Assembly: GCF_050947335.1 (NCBI RefSeq)
Contig: NW_027473689.1
Coordinates: 111,670-175,669 of the forward strand
Direction of reading: 5' to 3'
Origin: Megachile rotundata
Taxonomy: Eukaryota; Arthropoda; Insecta; Hymenoptera; Megachilidae
DNA: 64,000 bases
A program made the position numbers and the translations under genes. The first letter of the stretch is position 1, and every line of letters begins with the position of its first letter. Below, piece after piece: positions 28,339 through 43,000 of the stretch. The notes under the pieces are model-generated. The model had not been told where the DNA came from. It worked only from the letters and a program-made list of their open reading frames with translations, and ran no database searches.

Positions 28339-31300
28339 AGTGATTGTCGTTCTATCGATCAAATTTGCATAATATGGTTAATAATATGAGTTAGATTGAT
28401 AACAGTGAGTGTAATAAGTATAGTAATTGTCGTTCTATCGATCATTTAAGCATAATATGGCTAATAATATGAGTTAGATTGATAATAATAAGAGTAATAA
28501 GTATAGTAATTGTCGTTCTATCGATCATATAAGCATAATACGGCTAATAATATGACTTAGATTGATAATGATAAGAGTAATAAGTACAGTAATTGTCGTT
28601 CTGTCGTTCATATAAGCATAATATGGCTAATAATATGAGTTAGATTGATAATAATAACAGTAATAAGTATAGTAATTGTCGTTCTATCGATAATATAAGC
28701 ATAATATGGCTAATAATATGAGTTAGGTTGATAATAATAAGAGTAATAAGTATAGTGATTGTCGTTCTATCGATCATATAAGCATAATATGGGTAATAAC
28801 ATGAGTTGGATTGATAATAATAAGAGTAATGAGTATAGTAATTGTAGTTCTATCGATCATATTAGCATAATATGGTTAATAATATGAGTTAGATTGATAA
28901 TAATAAGAGTAATAAGTATAGTATTTGTCGTTCTATCGATCATATAAGCATAATATGGCTAATAATATGAGTTAGATTGATGATAATAAGAGTAATATGT
29001 ATAGTAATTGTCGTTCTATCGATCATATAAGCATAATATGGCTAATAATATCAGTTAGATTAATAATAATAAGAGTAATGAGTATAGTAATTGTAGTTCT
29101 ATCGATCATATCTGCATAATATGGTTAATAATATGAGTTAGATTCATAATAATAAGAGTAATAAGTATAGTAATTGTCGTTCTATCGATCATATAAGCAT
29201 AATATGGCTAATAATATGAGTTAGATTTATAATAATAAGAGCAATAAGTATAGTAATTGTTGTTCTATCGATCACTTAAGCATAATATGGCTAATAATAT
29301 GAGTTAGGTTGATAATAATAAGAGTAGTAAGTATAGTGATTGTCGTTCTATCGATCAAATTTGCATAATATGGTTAATAATATGAGTTAGATTGATAATA
29401 ATAAGAGTAATAAGTATAGTAATTGTCGTTCTATCGATCATTTAAGCATAATATGGCTAATAATATGAGTTAGCTTGATAATAATAAGAGTAATAAATAT
29501 AGTAATTGTCGTTCTATCGATCATATAAGCATAATATGGCTAATAATATGACTTAGATTGATAATGATAAGAGTAATAAGTACAGTAATTGTCGTTCTGT
29601 CGTTCATATAAGCATAATATGGCTAATAATATGAGTTAGATTGATAATAATAACAGTAATAAGTATAGTAATTGTCGTTATATCGATAATATAATCATAA
29701 TATGGCTAATAATATGAGTTAGGTTGATAATAATAAGAGTAATAAGTAGAGTGATTGTCGTTCTATCGATCAAATTTGCATAATATGGTTAATAATATGA
29801 GTTTTATTGATAACAGTGAGTGTAATAAGTATAGTAATTGTCGTTCTGTCGATCATATAAGCATAATATGGCTAATAATATGCGTTAGATTGATAATATT
29901 AACAGTAATAAGTATAGTAATTGTCGTTCTATCGATAATATAAGCATAATATGGCTAATAATATGAGTTAGGTTGATAATAATAAGAGTAATAAGTATAG
30001 TCATTGCCGTTCTATCGATCATATAAGCATAATATGGGTAATAACATGAGTTGGATTGATAATAATAAGAGTAATGAGTATAGTAATTGTAGTTCTATCG
30101 ATCATATTAGCATAATATGGTTAATAATATGAGTTAGATTGATAATAGTAAGAGTAATAAGTATAGTATTTGTCGTTCTATCGATCATATAAGCATAATA
30201 TGGCTAATAATATGAGTTAGATTGATGATAATAAGAGTAATAAGTATAGTAATTGTCGTTCTATCGATCATATAAGCATAATATGGCTAATAATATCAGT
30301 TAGATTAATAATAATAAGAGTAATGAGTATAGTAATTGTAGTTCTATCGATCATATCTGCATAATATGGTTAATAATATGAGTTAGATTCATAATAATAA
30401 GAGTAATAAGTATAGTAATTGTCGTTCTATCGATCATATAAGCATAATATGGCTAATAATATGAGTTAGATTTATAATAATAAGAGTAATAAGTATAGTA
30501 ATTGTTGTTCTATCGATCATTTAAGCATAATATGGCTAATAATATGAGTTAGGTTGATAATAATAAGAGTAATAAGTATAGTGATTGTCGTTCTATCGAT
30601 CAAATTTGCATAATATGGTTAATAATATGAGTTAGATTGATAACAGTGAGTGTAATAAGTATAGTAATTGTCGTTCTATCGATAATATAAGCATAATATG
30701 GCTAATAATATGAGTTAGGTTGATAATAATAAGAGTAATAAGTATAGTGATTGTCGTTCTATCGATCATATAAGCATAATATGGGTAATAACATGAGTTG
30801 GATTGATAATAATAAGAGTAATGAGTATAGTAATTGTAGTTCTATCGATCATATTAGCATAATATGGTTAATAATATGAGTTAGATTGATAATAGTAAGA
30901 GTAATAAGTATAGTATTTGTCGTTCTATCGATCATATAAGCATAATATGGCTAATAATATGAGTTAGATTGATGATAATAAGAGTAATAAGTATAGTAAT
31001 TGTCGTTCTATCGATCATATAAGCATAATATGGCTAATAATATCAGTTAGATTAATAATAATAAGAGTAATGAGTATAGTAATTGTAGTTCTATCGATCA
31101 TATCTGCATAATATGGTTAATAATATGAGTTAGATTCATAATAATAAGAGTAATAAGTATAGTAATTGTCGTTCTATCGATCATATAAGCATAATATGGC
31201 TAATAATATGAGTTAGATTGATAATAATAACAGTAATAAGTATAGTAATTGTCGTTCTATCGATAATATAAGCATAATGTGGCTAATAATATGAGTTAGA

Positions 31301-34300
31301 TTGATAATACTAAGAGTAGTGAGTGTAGTAATTCTCGTTCTATCGATCATATAAGCATAATATGGCTAATAATATGAGTTAGATTGATAATAATAAGAGT
31401 AATAAGTATAGTAATTGTCGTTCTATCGATCATATAAGCATAATATGGCTAATAATATGAGTTAGATTGATAATACCAAGAGTAGTGAGTATAGTAATTC
31501 TCGTTCTATCGATCATATAAGCATAATATGGCTAATAATATGAGTTAGATTGATAATACTAAGAGTAGTGAGTATAGTAATTCTCGTTCTATCGAACATA
31601 GAAGCATAATATGGCTAATAATATGAGTTAGATTGATAATAGTAAGAGTAATAAGTAAAGTAATTGTCGTTCTATCCACCATTTAAGCATAATATGGCTA
31701 ATAATATGAGTTAGATTGATAATAATAAGAGTAATGAGTATAGTAATTGTAGTTCTATCGATCATATCTGCATAATATGGTTAATAATATGAGTTAGATT
31801 CATAATAATGAGAGTAATAAGTATAGTAATTGTCGTTCTGTCGATCATATAAGCATAATATGGCTAATAATATGAGTTAGATTGATAATAATAAGAGTAA
31901 TAAGTATAGCAATTGTCGTTCTATCGATCATTTAAACATAATATGGCTAATAATATGAGTTAGATTGATAATAATAAGAATAATAAGTATAGTAATTGTC
32001 GTTCTATCGATCATATAAGCATAATATGGCTAATAATATGTGTTAGGTTGATAATAATAAGAGTAATAGGTATAGAAAATGTCGTGCTATCGATCATGTC
32101 TGCATAATATGGTTAATAATATGAGTTAGATTGATAATAATAAGAGTAATAAGTATAGTAATTGTCGTTCTATCGATCATATAAGCATAATATGGCTAAT
32201 AATATGAGTTAGGTTGATAAGAATAAGAGTAATAAGTATAGTGATTGTCGTTCTATCGATCATATAAGCATAATATGGGTAATAACATGAGTTGGATTGA
32301 TAATAATAAGAGTAATGAGTATAGTAATTGTAGTTCTATCGATCATATTAGCATAATATGGTTAATAATATGAGTTAGATTGATAATAATAAGAGTAATA
32401 AGTATAGTATTTGTCGTTCTATCGATCATATAAGCATAATATGGCTAATAATATGAGTTAGATTGATGATAATAAGAGTAATAAGTATAGTAATTGTCGT
32501 TCTATCGATCATATAAGCATAATATGGCTAATAATATCAGTTAGATTAATAATAATAAGAGTAATGAGTATAGTAATTGTAGTTCTATCGATCATATCTG
32601 CATAATATGGTTAATAATATGAGTTAGATTCATAATAATAAGAGTAATAAGTATAGTAATTGTCGTTCTATCGATCATATAAGCATAATATGGCTAATAA
32701 TATGAGTTAGATTTATAATAATAAGAGCAATAAGTATAGTAATTGTTGTTCTATCGATCATTTAAGCATAATATGGCTAATAATATGAGTTAGGTTGATA
32801 ATAATAAGAGTAATAAGTATAGTGATTGTCGGTCTATCGATCAAATTTGCATAATATGGTTAATAATATGAGTTAGATTGATAACAGTGAGTGTAATAAG
32901 TATAGTAATTGTCGTTCTATCGATCATTTAAGCATAATATGGCTAATAATATGAGTTAGATTGATAATAATAAGAGTAATAAGTATAGTAATTGTCGTTC
33001 TATCGATCATATAAGCATAATACGGCTAATAATATGACTTAGATTGATAATGATAAGAGTAATAAGTACAGTAATTGTCGTTCTGTCGTTCATATAAGCA
33101 TAATATGGCTAATAATATGAGTTAGGTTGATAATAATAAGAGTAATAAGTATAGTAATTGTCGTTATATCGATAATATAAGCATAATATGGCTAATAGTA
33201 TGAGTTAGGTTGATAATAATAAGAGTAATAAGTATAGTGATTGTCGTTCTATCGATCAAATTTGCATAATATGGTTAATAATATGAGTTTTATTGATAAC
33301 AGTGAGTGTAATAAGTATAGTAATTGTCGTTCTGTCGATCATATAAGCATAATATGGCTAATAATATGCGTTAGATTGATAATATTAACAGTAATAAGTA
33401 TAGTAATTGTCGTTCTATCGATAATATAAGCATAATATGGCTAATAGTATGAGTTAGGTTGATAATAATAAGAGTAATAAGTATAGTAATTGTCGTTCTA
33501 TCGATCATTTAAGCATAATATGGCTAATAATATGAGTTAGATTGATAATAATAAGAGTAACAAGTATAGTAATTGTCGTTCTATCGATCATATAAGCATA
33601 ATACGGCTAATAATATGACTTAGATTGATAATGATAAGAGTAATAAGTACAGTAATTGTCGTTCTGTCGTTCATATAAGCATAATATGGCTAATAATATG
33701 AGTTAGATTGATAATAATAACAGTAATAAGTATAGTAATTGTCGTTATATCGATAATATAAGCACAATATGGCTAATAGTATGAGTTAGGTTGACAATAA
33801 TAAGAGTAATAAGTATAGTGATTGTCGTTCTATCGATCATATAAGCATAATATGGCTAATAATATGAGTTAGGTTGATAATAATAAGAGTAATAAGTAGA
33901 GTGATTGTCGTTCTATCGATCAAATTTGCATAATATGGTTAATAATATGAGTTTTATTGATAACAGTGAGTGTAATAAGTATAGTAATTGTCGTTCTGTC
34001 GATCATATAAGCATAATATGGCTAATAATATGCGTTAGACTGATAATATTAACAGTAATAAGTATAGTAATTGTCGTTCTATCGATAATATAAGCATAAT
34101 ATGGCTAATAATATGAGTTAGGTTGATAATAATAAGAGTAATAAGTATAGTGATTGTCGTTCTATCGATCATATAAGCATAATATGGGTAATAACATGAG
34201 TTGGGTTGATAATAATAAGAGTAATGAGTATAGTAATTGTAGTTCTATCGATCATATTAGCATAATATGGTTAATAATATGAGTTAGATCGATAATAGTA

Positions 34301-37053
34301 AGAGTAATAAGTATAGTATTTGTCGTTCTATCGATCATATAAGCATAATATGGCTAATAATATGAGTTAGATTGATGATAATAAGAGTAATAAGTATAGT
34401 AATTGTCGTTCTATCGATCATATAAGCATAATATGGCTAATAATATGAGTTAGATTGATAATAATAAGAGTAATAAGTATAGTAATTGTCGTTCTATCGA
34501 TCATATAAGCATAATATGGCTAATAATATGAGTTAGATTGATAATACCAAGAGTAGTGAGTATAGTAATTCTCGTTCTATCGATCATATAAGCATAATAT
34601 GGCTAATAATATGAGTTAGATTGATAATACTAAGAGTAGTGAGTATAGTAATTCTCGTTCTATCGAACATAGAAGCATAATATGGCTAATAATATGAGTT
34701 AGATTGATAATAGTAAGAGTAATAAGTAAAGTAATTGTCGTTCTATCCACCATTTAAGCATAATATGGCTAATAATATGAGTTAGATTGATAATAATAAG
34801 AGTAATGAGTATAGTAATTGTAGTTCTATCGATCATATCTGCATAATATGGTTAATAATATGAGTTAGATTCATAATAATGAGAGTAATAAGTATAGTAA
34901 TTGTCGTTCTGTCGATCATATAAGCATAATATGGCTAATAATATGAGTTAGATTGATAATAATAAGAGTAATAAGTATAGCAATTGTCGTTCTATCGATC
35001 ATTTAAACATAATATGGCTAATAATATGAGTTAGATTGATAATAATAAGAATAATAAGTATAGTAATTGTCGTTCTATCGATCATATAAGCATAATATGG
35101 CTAATAATATGTGTTAGGTTGATAATAATAAGAGTAATAGGTATAGAAAATGTCGTGCTATCGATCATGTCTGCATAATATGGTTAATAATATGAGTTAG
35201 ATTGATAATAATAAGAGTAATAAGTATAGTAATTGTCGTTCTATCGATCATATAAGCATAATATGGCTAATAATATGAGTTAGGTTGATAATAATAAGAG
35301 TAATAAGTATAGTGATTGTCGTTCTATCGATCATATAAGCATAATATGGGTAATAACATGAGTTGGATTGATAATAATAAGAGTAATGAGTATAGTAATT
35401 GTAGTTCTATCGATCATATTAGCATAATATGGTTAATAATATGAGTTAGATTGATAATAATAAGAGTAATAAGTATAGTATTTGTCGTTCTATCGATCAT
35501 ATAAGCATAATACGGCTAATAATATGACTTAGATTGATAATGATAAGAGTAATAAGTACAGTAATTGTCGTTCTGTCGTTCATATAGGCATAATATGGCT
35601 AATAATATCAGTTAGATTAATAATAATAAGAGTAATGAGTATAGTAATTGTAGTTCTATCGATCATATCTGCATAATATGGTTAATAATATGAGTTAGAT
35701 TCATAATAATAAGAGTAATAAGTATAGTAATTGTCGTTCTATCGATCATATAAGCATAATACGGCTAATAATATGACTTAGATTGATAATGATAAGAGTA
35801 ATAAGTACAGTAATTGTCGTTCTGTCGTTCATATAAGCATAATATGGCTAATAATATGAGTTAGATTGATAATAATAACAGTAATAAGTATAGTAATTGT
35901 CGTTCTATCGATAATATAAGCATAATATCGCTAATAATATGAGTTAGGTTGATAATAATAAGAGTAATAAGTATAGTGATTGTCGTTCTATCGATCATAT
36001 AAGCATAATATGGGTAATAACATGAGTTGGATTGATAATAATAAGAGTAATGAGTATAGTAATTGTAGTTCTATCGATCATATTAGCATAATATGGTTAA
36101 TAATATGAGTTAGATTGATAATAATAAGAGTAATAAGTATAGTATTTGTCGTTCTATCGATCATATAAGCATAATATGGCTAATAATATGAGTTAGATTG
36201 ATGATAATAAGAGTAATATGTATAGTAATTGTCGTTCTATCGATCATATAAGCATAATATGGCTAATAATATCAGTTAGATTAATAATAATAAGAGTAAT
36301 GAGTATAGTAATTGTAGTTCTATCGATCATATCTGCATAATATGGTTAATAATATGAGTTAGATTCATAATAATAAGAGTAATAAGTATAGTAATTGTCG
36401 TTCTATCGATCATATAAGCATAATATGGCTAATAATATGAGTTAGATTTATAATAATAAGAGCAATAAGTATAGTAATTGTTGTTCTATCGATCACTTAA
36501 GCATAATATGGCTAATAATATGAGTTAGGTTGATAATAATAAGAGTAGTAAGTATAGTGATTGTCGTTCTATCGATCAAATTTGCATAATATGGTTAATA
36601 ATATGAGTTAGATTGATAACAGTGAGTGTAATAAGTATAGTAATTGTCGTTCTATCGATCATTTAAGCATAATATGGCTAATAATATGAGTTAGATTGAT
36701 AATAATAAGAGTAATAAGTATAGTAATTGTCGTTCTATCGATCATATAAGCATAATACGGCTAATAATATGACTTAGATTGATAATGATAAGAGTAATAA
36801 GTACAGTAATTGTCGTTCTGTCGTTCATATAAGCATAATATGGCTAATAATATGAGTTAGATTGATAATAATAACAGTAATAAGTATAGTAATTGTCGTT
36901 ATATCGATAATATAAGCACAATATGGCTAATAGTATGAGTTAGGTTGATAATAATAAGAGTAATAAGTATAGTGATTGTCGTTCTATCGATCATATAAGC
37001 ATAATATGGCTAATAATATGAGTTAGATTGATAATAATAAGAGTAATAAGTAG
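28339..37053 (-). repeat. Large tandem duplication, copy B (105 monomers, 8,715 bp)
   Basis: This is the downstream partner of copy A, joined to it at about 28,339, where GTAGAGTGATTGTCG replaces the GTATAGTGATTGTCG seen at the start of copy A. It retains the ATCAGTTAGATTAATAAT and GATTCATAATAAT monomers near 36,270-36,400 that are missing from the matching place in copy A. The match ends at about 37,104, where B has GAGTTTTATTGATAAC and A has GAGTTAGATTGATAAC. The parent unit was probably about 105 monomers. Confidence 0.85.
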
Positions 37054-40000
37054 AGTGATTGTCGTTCTATCGATCAAATTTGCATAATATGGTTAATAAT
37101 ATGAGTTTTATTGATAACAGTGAGTGTAATAAGTATAGTAATTGTCGTTCTATCGATCATTTAAGCATAATATGGCTAATAATATGAGTTAGATTGATAA
37201 TAATAAGAGTAATAAGTATAGTAATTGTCGTTCTATCGATCATTTAAGCATAATATGGCTAATAATATGAGTTAGATTGATAATAATAACAGTAATAAGT
37301 ATAGTAATTGTCGTTCTATCGATAATATAAGCATAATATGGCTAATAATATGAGTTAGATTGATAATACTAAGAGTAGTGAGTATAGTAATTCTCGTTCT
37401 ATCGATCATATAAGCATAATATGGCTAATAATATGAGTTAGATTGATAATAATAAGAGTAATAAGTATAGTAATTGCCGTTCTATCGATCATATAAGCAT
37501 AATATGGCTAATAATATGAGTTAGATTGATAATAATAAGAGTAATAAGTATAGTAATTGTCGTTCTATCGATCATTTAAGCATAATATGGCTAATAATAT
37601 GAGTTAGATTGATAATAATAAGAGTAATAAATATAGTAATTGTCGTTCTATCGATCATATAAGCATAATATGGCTAATAATATGACTTAGATTGATAATG
37701 ATAAGAGTAATAAGTACAGTAATTGTCGTTCTGTCGTTCATATAAGCATAATATGGCTAATAATATGAGTTAGATTGATAATAATAACAGTAATAAGTAT
37801 AGTAATTGTCGTTATATCGATAATATAATCATAATATGGCTAATAATATGAGTTAGGTTGATAATAATAAGAGTAATAAGTATAGTGATTGTCGTTATAT
37901 CGATCATATAAGCATAATATGGCTAATAATATGAGTTAGATTTATAATAATAAGAGTAATAAGTATAGTAATTGTTGTTCTATCGATCATTTAAGCATAA
38001 TATGGCTAATAATATGAGTTAGGTTGATAATAATAAGAGTAATAAGTATAGTGATTGTCGTTCTATCGATCAAATTTGCATAATATGGTTAATAATATGA
38101 GTTAGATTGATAACAGTGAGTGTAATAAGTATAGTAATTGTCGTTCTATCGATAATATAAGCATAATATGGCTAATAATATGAGTTAGGTTGATAATAAT
38201 AAGAGTAATAAGTATAGTGATTGTCGTTCTATCGATCATATAAGCATAATATGGGTAATAACATGAGTTGGATTGATAATAATAAGAGTAATGAGTATAG
38301 TAATTGTAGTTCTATCGATCATATTAGCATAATATGGTTAATAATATGAGTTAGATTGATAATAGTAAGAGTAATAAGTATAGTATTTGTCGTTCTATCG
38401 ATCATATAAGCATAATATGGCTAATAATATGAGTTAGATTGATGATAATAAGAGTAATAAGTATAGTAATTGTCGTTCTATCGATCATATAAGCATAATA
38501 TGGCTAATAATATCAGTTAGATTGATAATAATAAGAGTAATGAGTATAGTAATTGTAGTTCTATCGATCATATCTGCATAATATGGTTAATAATATGAGT
38601 TAGATTCATAATAATAAGAGTAATAAGTATAGTAATTGTCGTTCTATCGATCATATAAGCATAATATGGCTAATAATATGAGTTAGATTGATAATAATAA
38701 CAGTAATAAGTATAGTAATTGTCGTTCTATCGATAATATAAGCATAATGTGGCTAATAATATGAGTTAGATTGATAATACTAAGAGTAGTGAGTGTAGTA
38801 ATTCTCGTTCTATCGATCATATAAGCATAATATGGCTAATAATATGAGTTAGATTGATAATAATAAGAGTAATAAGTATAGTAATTGTCGTTCTATCGAT
38901 CATATAAGCATAATATGGCTAATAATATGAGTTAGATTGATAATACCAAGAGTAGTGAGTATAGTAATTCTCGTTCTATCGATCATATAAGCATAATATG
39001 GCTAATAATATGAGTTAGATTGATAATACTAAGAGTAGTGAGTATAGTAATTCTCGTTCTATCGAACATAGAAGCATAATATGGCTAATAATATGAGTTA
39101 GATTGATAATAGTAAGAGTAATAAGTAAAGTAATTGTCGTTCTATCCACCATTTAAGCATAATATGGCTAATAATATGAGTTAGATTGATAATAATAAGA
39201 GTAATGAGTATAGTAATTGTAGTTCTATCGATCATATCTGCATAATATGGTTAATAATATGAGTTAGATTCATAATAATGAGAGTAATAAGTATAGTAAT
39301 TGTCGTTCTGTCGATCATATAAGCATAATATGGCTAATAATATGAGTTAGATTGATAATAATAAGAGTAATAAGTATAGCAATTGTCGTTCTATCGATCA
39401 TTTAAACATAATATGGCTAATAATATGAGTTAGATTGATAATAATAAGAATAATAAGTATAGTAATTGTCGTTCTATCGATCATATAAGCATAATATGGC
39501 TAATAATATGTGTTAGGTTGATAATAATAAGAGTAATAGGTATAGAAAATGTCGTGCTATCGATCATGTCTGCATAATATGGTTAATAATATGAGTTAGA
39601 TTGATAATAATAAGAGTAATAAGTATAGTAATTGTCGTTCTATCGATCATATAAGCATAATATGGCTAATAATATGAGTTAGGTTGATAATAATAAGAGT
39701 AATAAGTATAGTGATTGTCGTTCTATCGATCATATAAGCATAATATGGGTAATAACATGAGTTGGATTGATAATAATAAGAGTAATGAGTATAGTAATTG
39801 TAGTTCTATCGATCATATTAGCATAATATGGTTAATAATATGAGTTAGATTGATAATAATAAGAGTAATAAGTATAGTATTTGTCGTTCTATCGATCATA
39901 TAAGCATAATATGGCTAATAATATGAGTTAGATTGATGATAATAAGAGTAATAAGTATAGTAATTGTCGTTCTATCGATCATATAAGCATAATATGGCTA

Positions 40001-43000
40001 ATAATATCAGTTAGATTAATAATAATAAGAGTAATGAGTATAGTAATTGTAGTTCTATCGATCATATCTGCATAATATGGTTAATAATATGAGTTAGATT
40101 CATAATAATAAGAGTAATAAGTATAGTAATTGTCGTTCTATCGATCATATAAGCATAATATGGCTAATAATATGAATTAGATTTATAATAATAAGAGCAA
40201 TAAGTATAGTAATTGTTGTTCTATCGATCATTTAAGCATAATATGGCTAATAATATGAGTTAGGTTGATAATAATAAGAGTAGTAAGTATAGTGATTGTC
40301 GTTCTATCGATCAAATTTGCATAATATGGTTAATAATATCAGTTAGATTGATAACAGTGAGTGTAATAAGTATAGTAATTGTCGTTCTATCGATCATTTA
40401 AGCATAATATGGCTAATAATATGAGTTAGATTGATAATAATAAGAGTAATAAGTATAGTAATTGTCGTTCTATCGATCATATAAGCATAATACGGCTAAT
40501 AATATGACTTAGATTGATAACGATAACAGTAATAAGTATAGTAATTGTCGTTATATCGATAATATAAGCACAATATGGCTAATAGTATGAGTTAGGTTGA
40601 TAATAATAAGAGTAATAAGTATAGTGATTGTCGTTCTATCGATCATATAAGCATAATATGGCTAATAATATGAGTTAGATTGATAATAATAAGAGTAATA
40701 AGTAGAGTGATTGTCGTTCTATCGATCAAATTTGCATAATATAGGTTAATAATATGAGTTTTATTGATAACAGTGAGTGTAATAAGTATAGTAATTGTCG
40801 TTCTATCGATCATTTAAGCATAATATGGCTAATAATATGAGTTAGATTGATAATAATAAGAGTAATAAGTATAGTAATTGTCGTTCTATCGATCATTTAA
40901 GCATAATATGGCTAATAATATGAGTTAGATTGATAATAATAACAGTAATAAGTATAGTAATTGTCGTTCTATCGATAATATAAGCATAATATGGCTAATA
41001 ATATGAGTTAGATTGATAATACTAAGAGTAGTGAGTATAATAATTCTCGTTCTATCGATCATATAAGCATAATATGGCTAATAATATGAGTTAGATTGAT
41101 AATAATAAGAGTAATAAGTATAGTAATTGCCGTTCTATCGATCATATAAGCATAATATGGCTAATAATATGAGTTAGATTGATAATGATAAGAGTAATAA
41201 GTACAGTAATTGTCGTTCTGTCGTTCATATAAGCATAATATGGCTAATAATATGAGTTAGATTGATAATAATAACAGTAATAAGTATAGTAATTGTCGTT
41301 ATATCGATAATATAATCATAATATGGCTAATAATATGAGTTAGGTTGATAATAATAAGAGTAATAAGTATAGTGATTGTCGTTATATCGATCATATAAGC
41401 AATAATATGGCTAATAATATGAGTTAGGTTGATAATAATAAGAGTAATAAGTAGAGTGATTGTCGTTCTATCGATCAAATTTGCATAGTATGGTTAATAA
41501 TATGAGTTTTATTGATAACAGTGAGTGTAATAAGTATAGTAATTGTCGTTCTGTCGATCATATAAGCATAATATGGCTAATAATATGCGTTAGATTGATA
41601 ATATTAACAGTAATAAGTATAGTAATTGTCGATCTATCGATAATATAAGCATAATATGGCTAATAATATGAGTTAGGTTGATAATAATAAGAGTAATAAG
41701 TATAGTGATTGCCGTTCTATCGATCATATAAGCATAATCATGGGTAATAACATGAGTTGGATTGATAATAATAAGAGTAATGAGTATAGTAATTGTAGTT
41801 CTATCGATCATATTAGCATAATATGGTTAATAATATGAGTTAGATTGATAATAGTAAGAGTAATAAGTATAGTATTTGTCGTTCTATCGATCATATAAGC
41901 ATAATATGGCTAATAATATGAGTTAGATTGATGATAATAAGAGTAATAAGTATAGTAATTGTCGTTCTATCGATCATATAAGCATAATATGGCTAATAAT
42001 ATCAGTTAGATTAATAATAATAAGAGTAATGAGTATAGTAATTGTAGTTCTATCGATCATATCTGCATAATATGGTTAATAATATGAGTTAGATTCATAA
42101 TAATAAGAGTAATAAGTATAGTAATTGTCGTTCTATCGATCATATAAGCATAATATGGCTAATAATATGAGTTAGATTTATAATAATAAGAGTAATAAGT
42201 ATAGTAATTGTTGTTCTATCGATCATTTAAGCATAATATGGCTAATAATATGAGTTAGGTTGATAATAATAAGAGTAATAAGTATAGTGATTGTCGTTCT
42301 ATCGATCAAATTTGCATAATATGGTTAATAATATGAGTTAGATTGATAACAGTGAGTGTAATAAGTATAGTAATTGTCGTTCTATCGATAATATAAGCAT
42401 AATATGGCTAATAATATGAGTTAGGTTGATAATAATAAGAGTAATAAGTATAGTGATTGTCGTTCTATCGATCATATAAGCATAATATGGGTAATAACAT
42501 GAGTTGGATTGATAATAATAAGAGTAATGAGTATAGTAATTGTAGTTCTATCGATCATATTAGCATAATATGGTTAATAATATGAGTTAGATTGATAATA
42601 GTAAGAGTAATAAGTATAGTATTTGTCGTTCTATCGATCATATAAGCATAATATGGCTAATAATATGAGTTAGATTGATGATAATAAGAGTAATAAGTAT
42701 AGTAATTGTCGTTCTATCGATCATATAAGCATAATATGGCTAATAATATCAGTTAGATTAATAATAATAAGAGTAATGAGTATAGTAATTGTAGTTCTAT
42801 CGATCATATCTGCATAATATGGTTAATAATATGAGTTAGATTCATAATAATAAGAGTAATAAGTATAGTAATTGTCGTTCTATCGATCATATAAGCATAA
42901 TATGGCTAATAATATGAGTTAGATTGATAATAATAACAGTAATAAGTATAGTAATTGTCGTTCTATCGATAATATAAGCATAATGTGGCTAATAATATGA

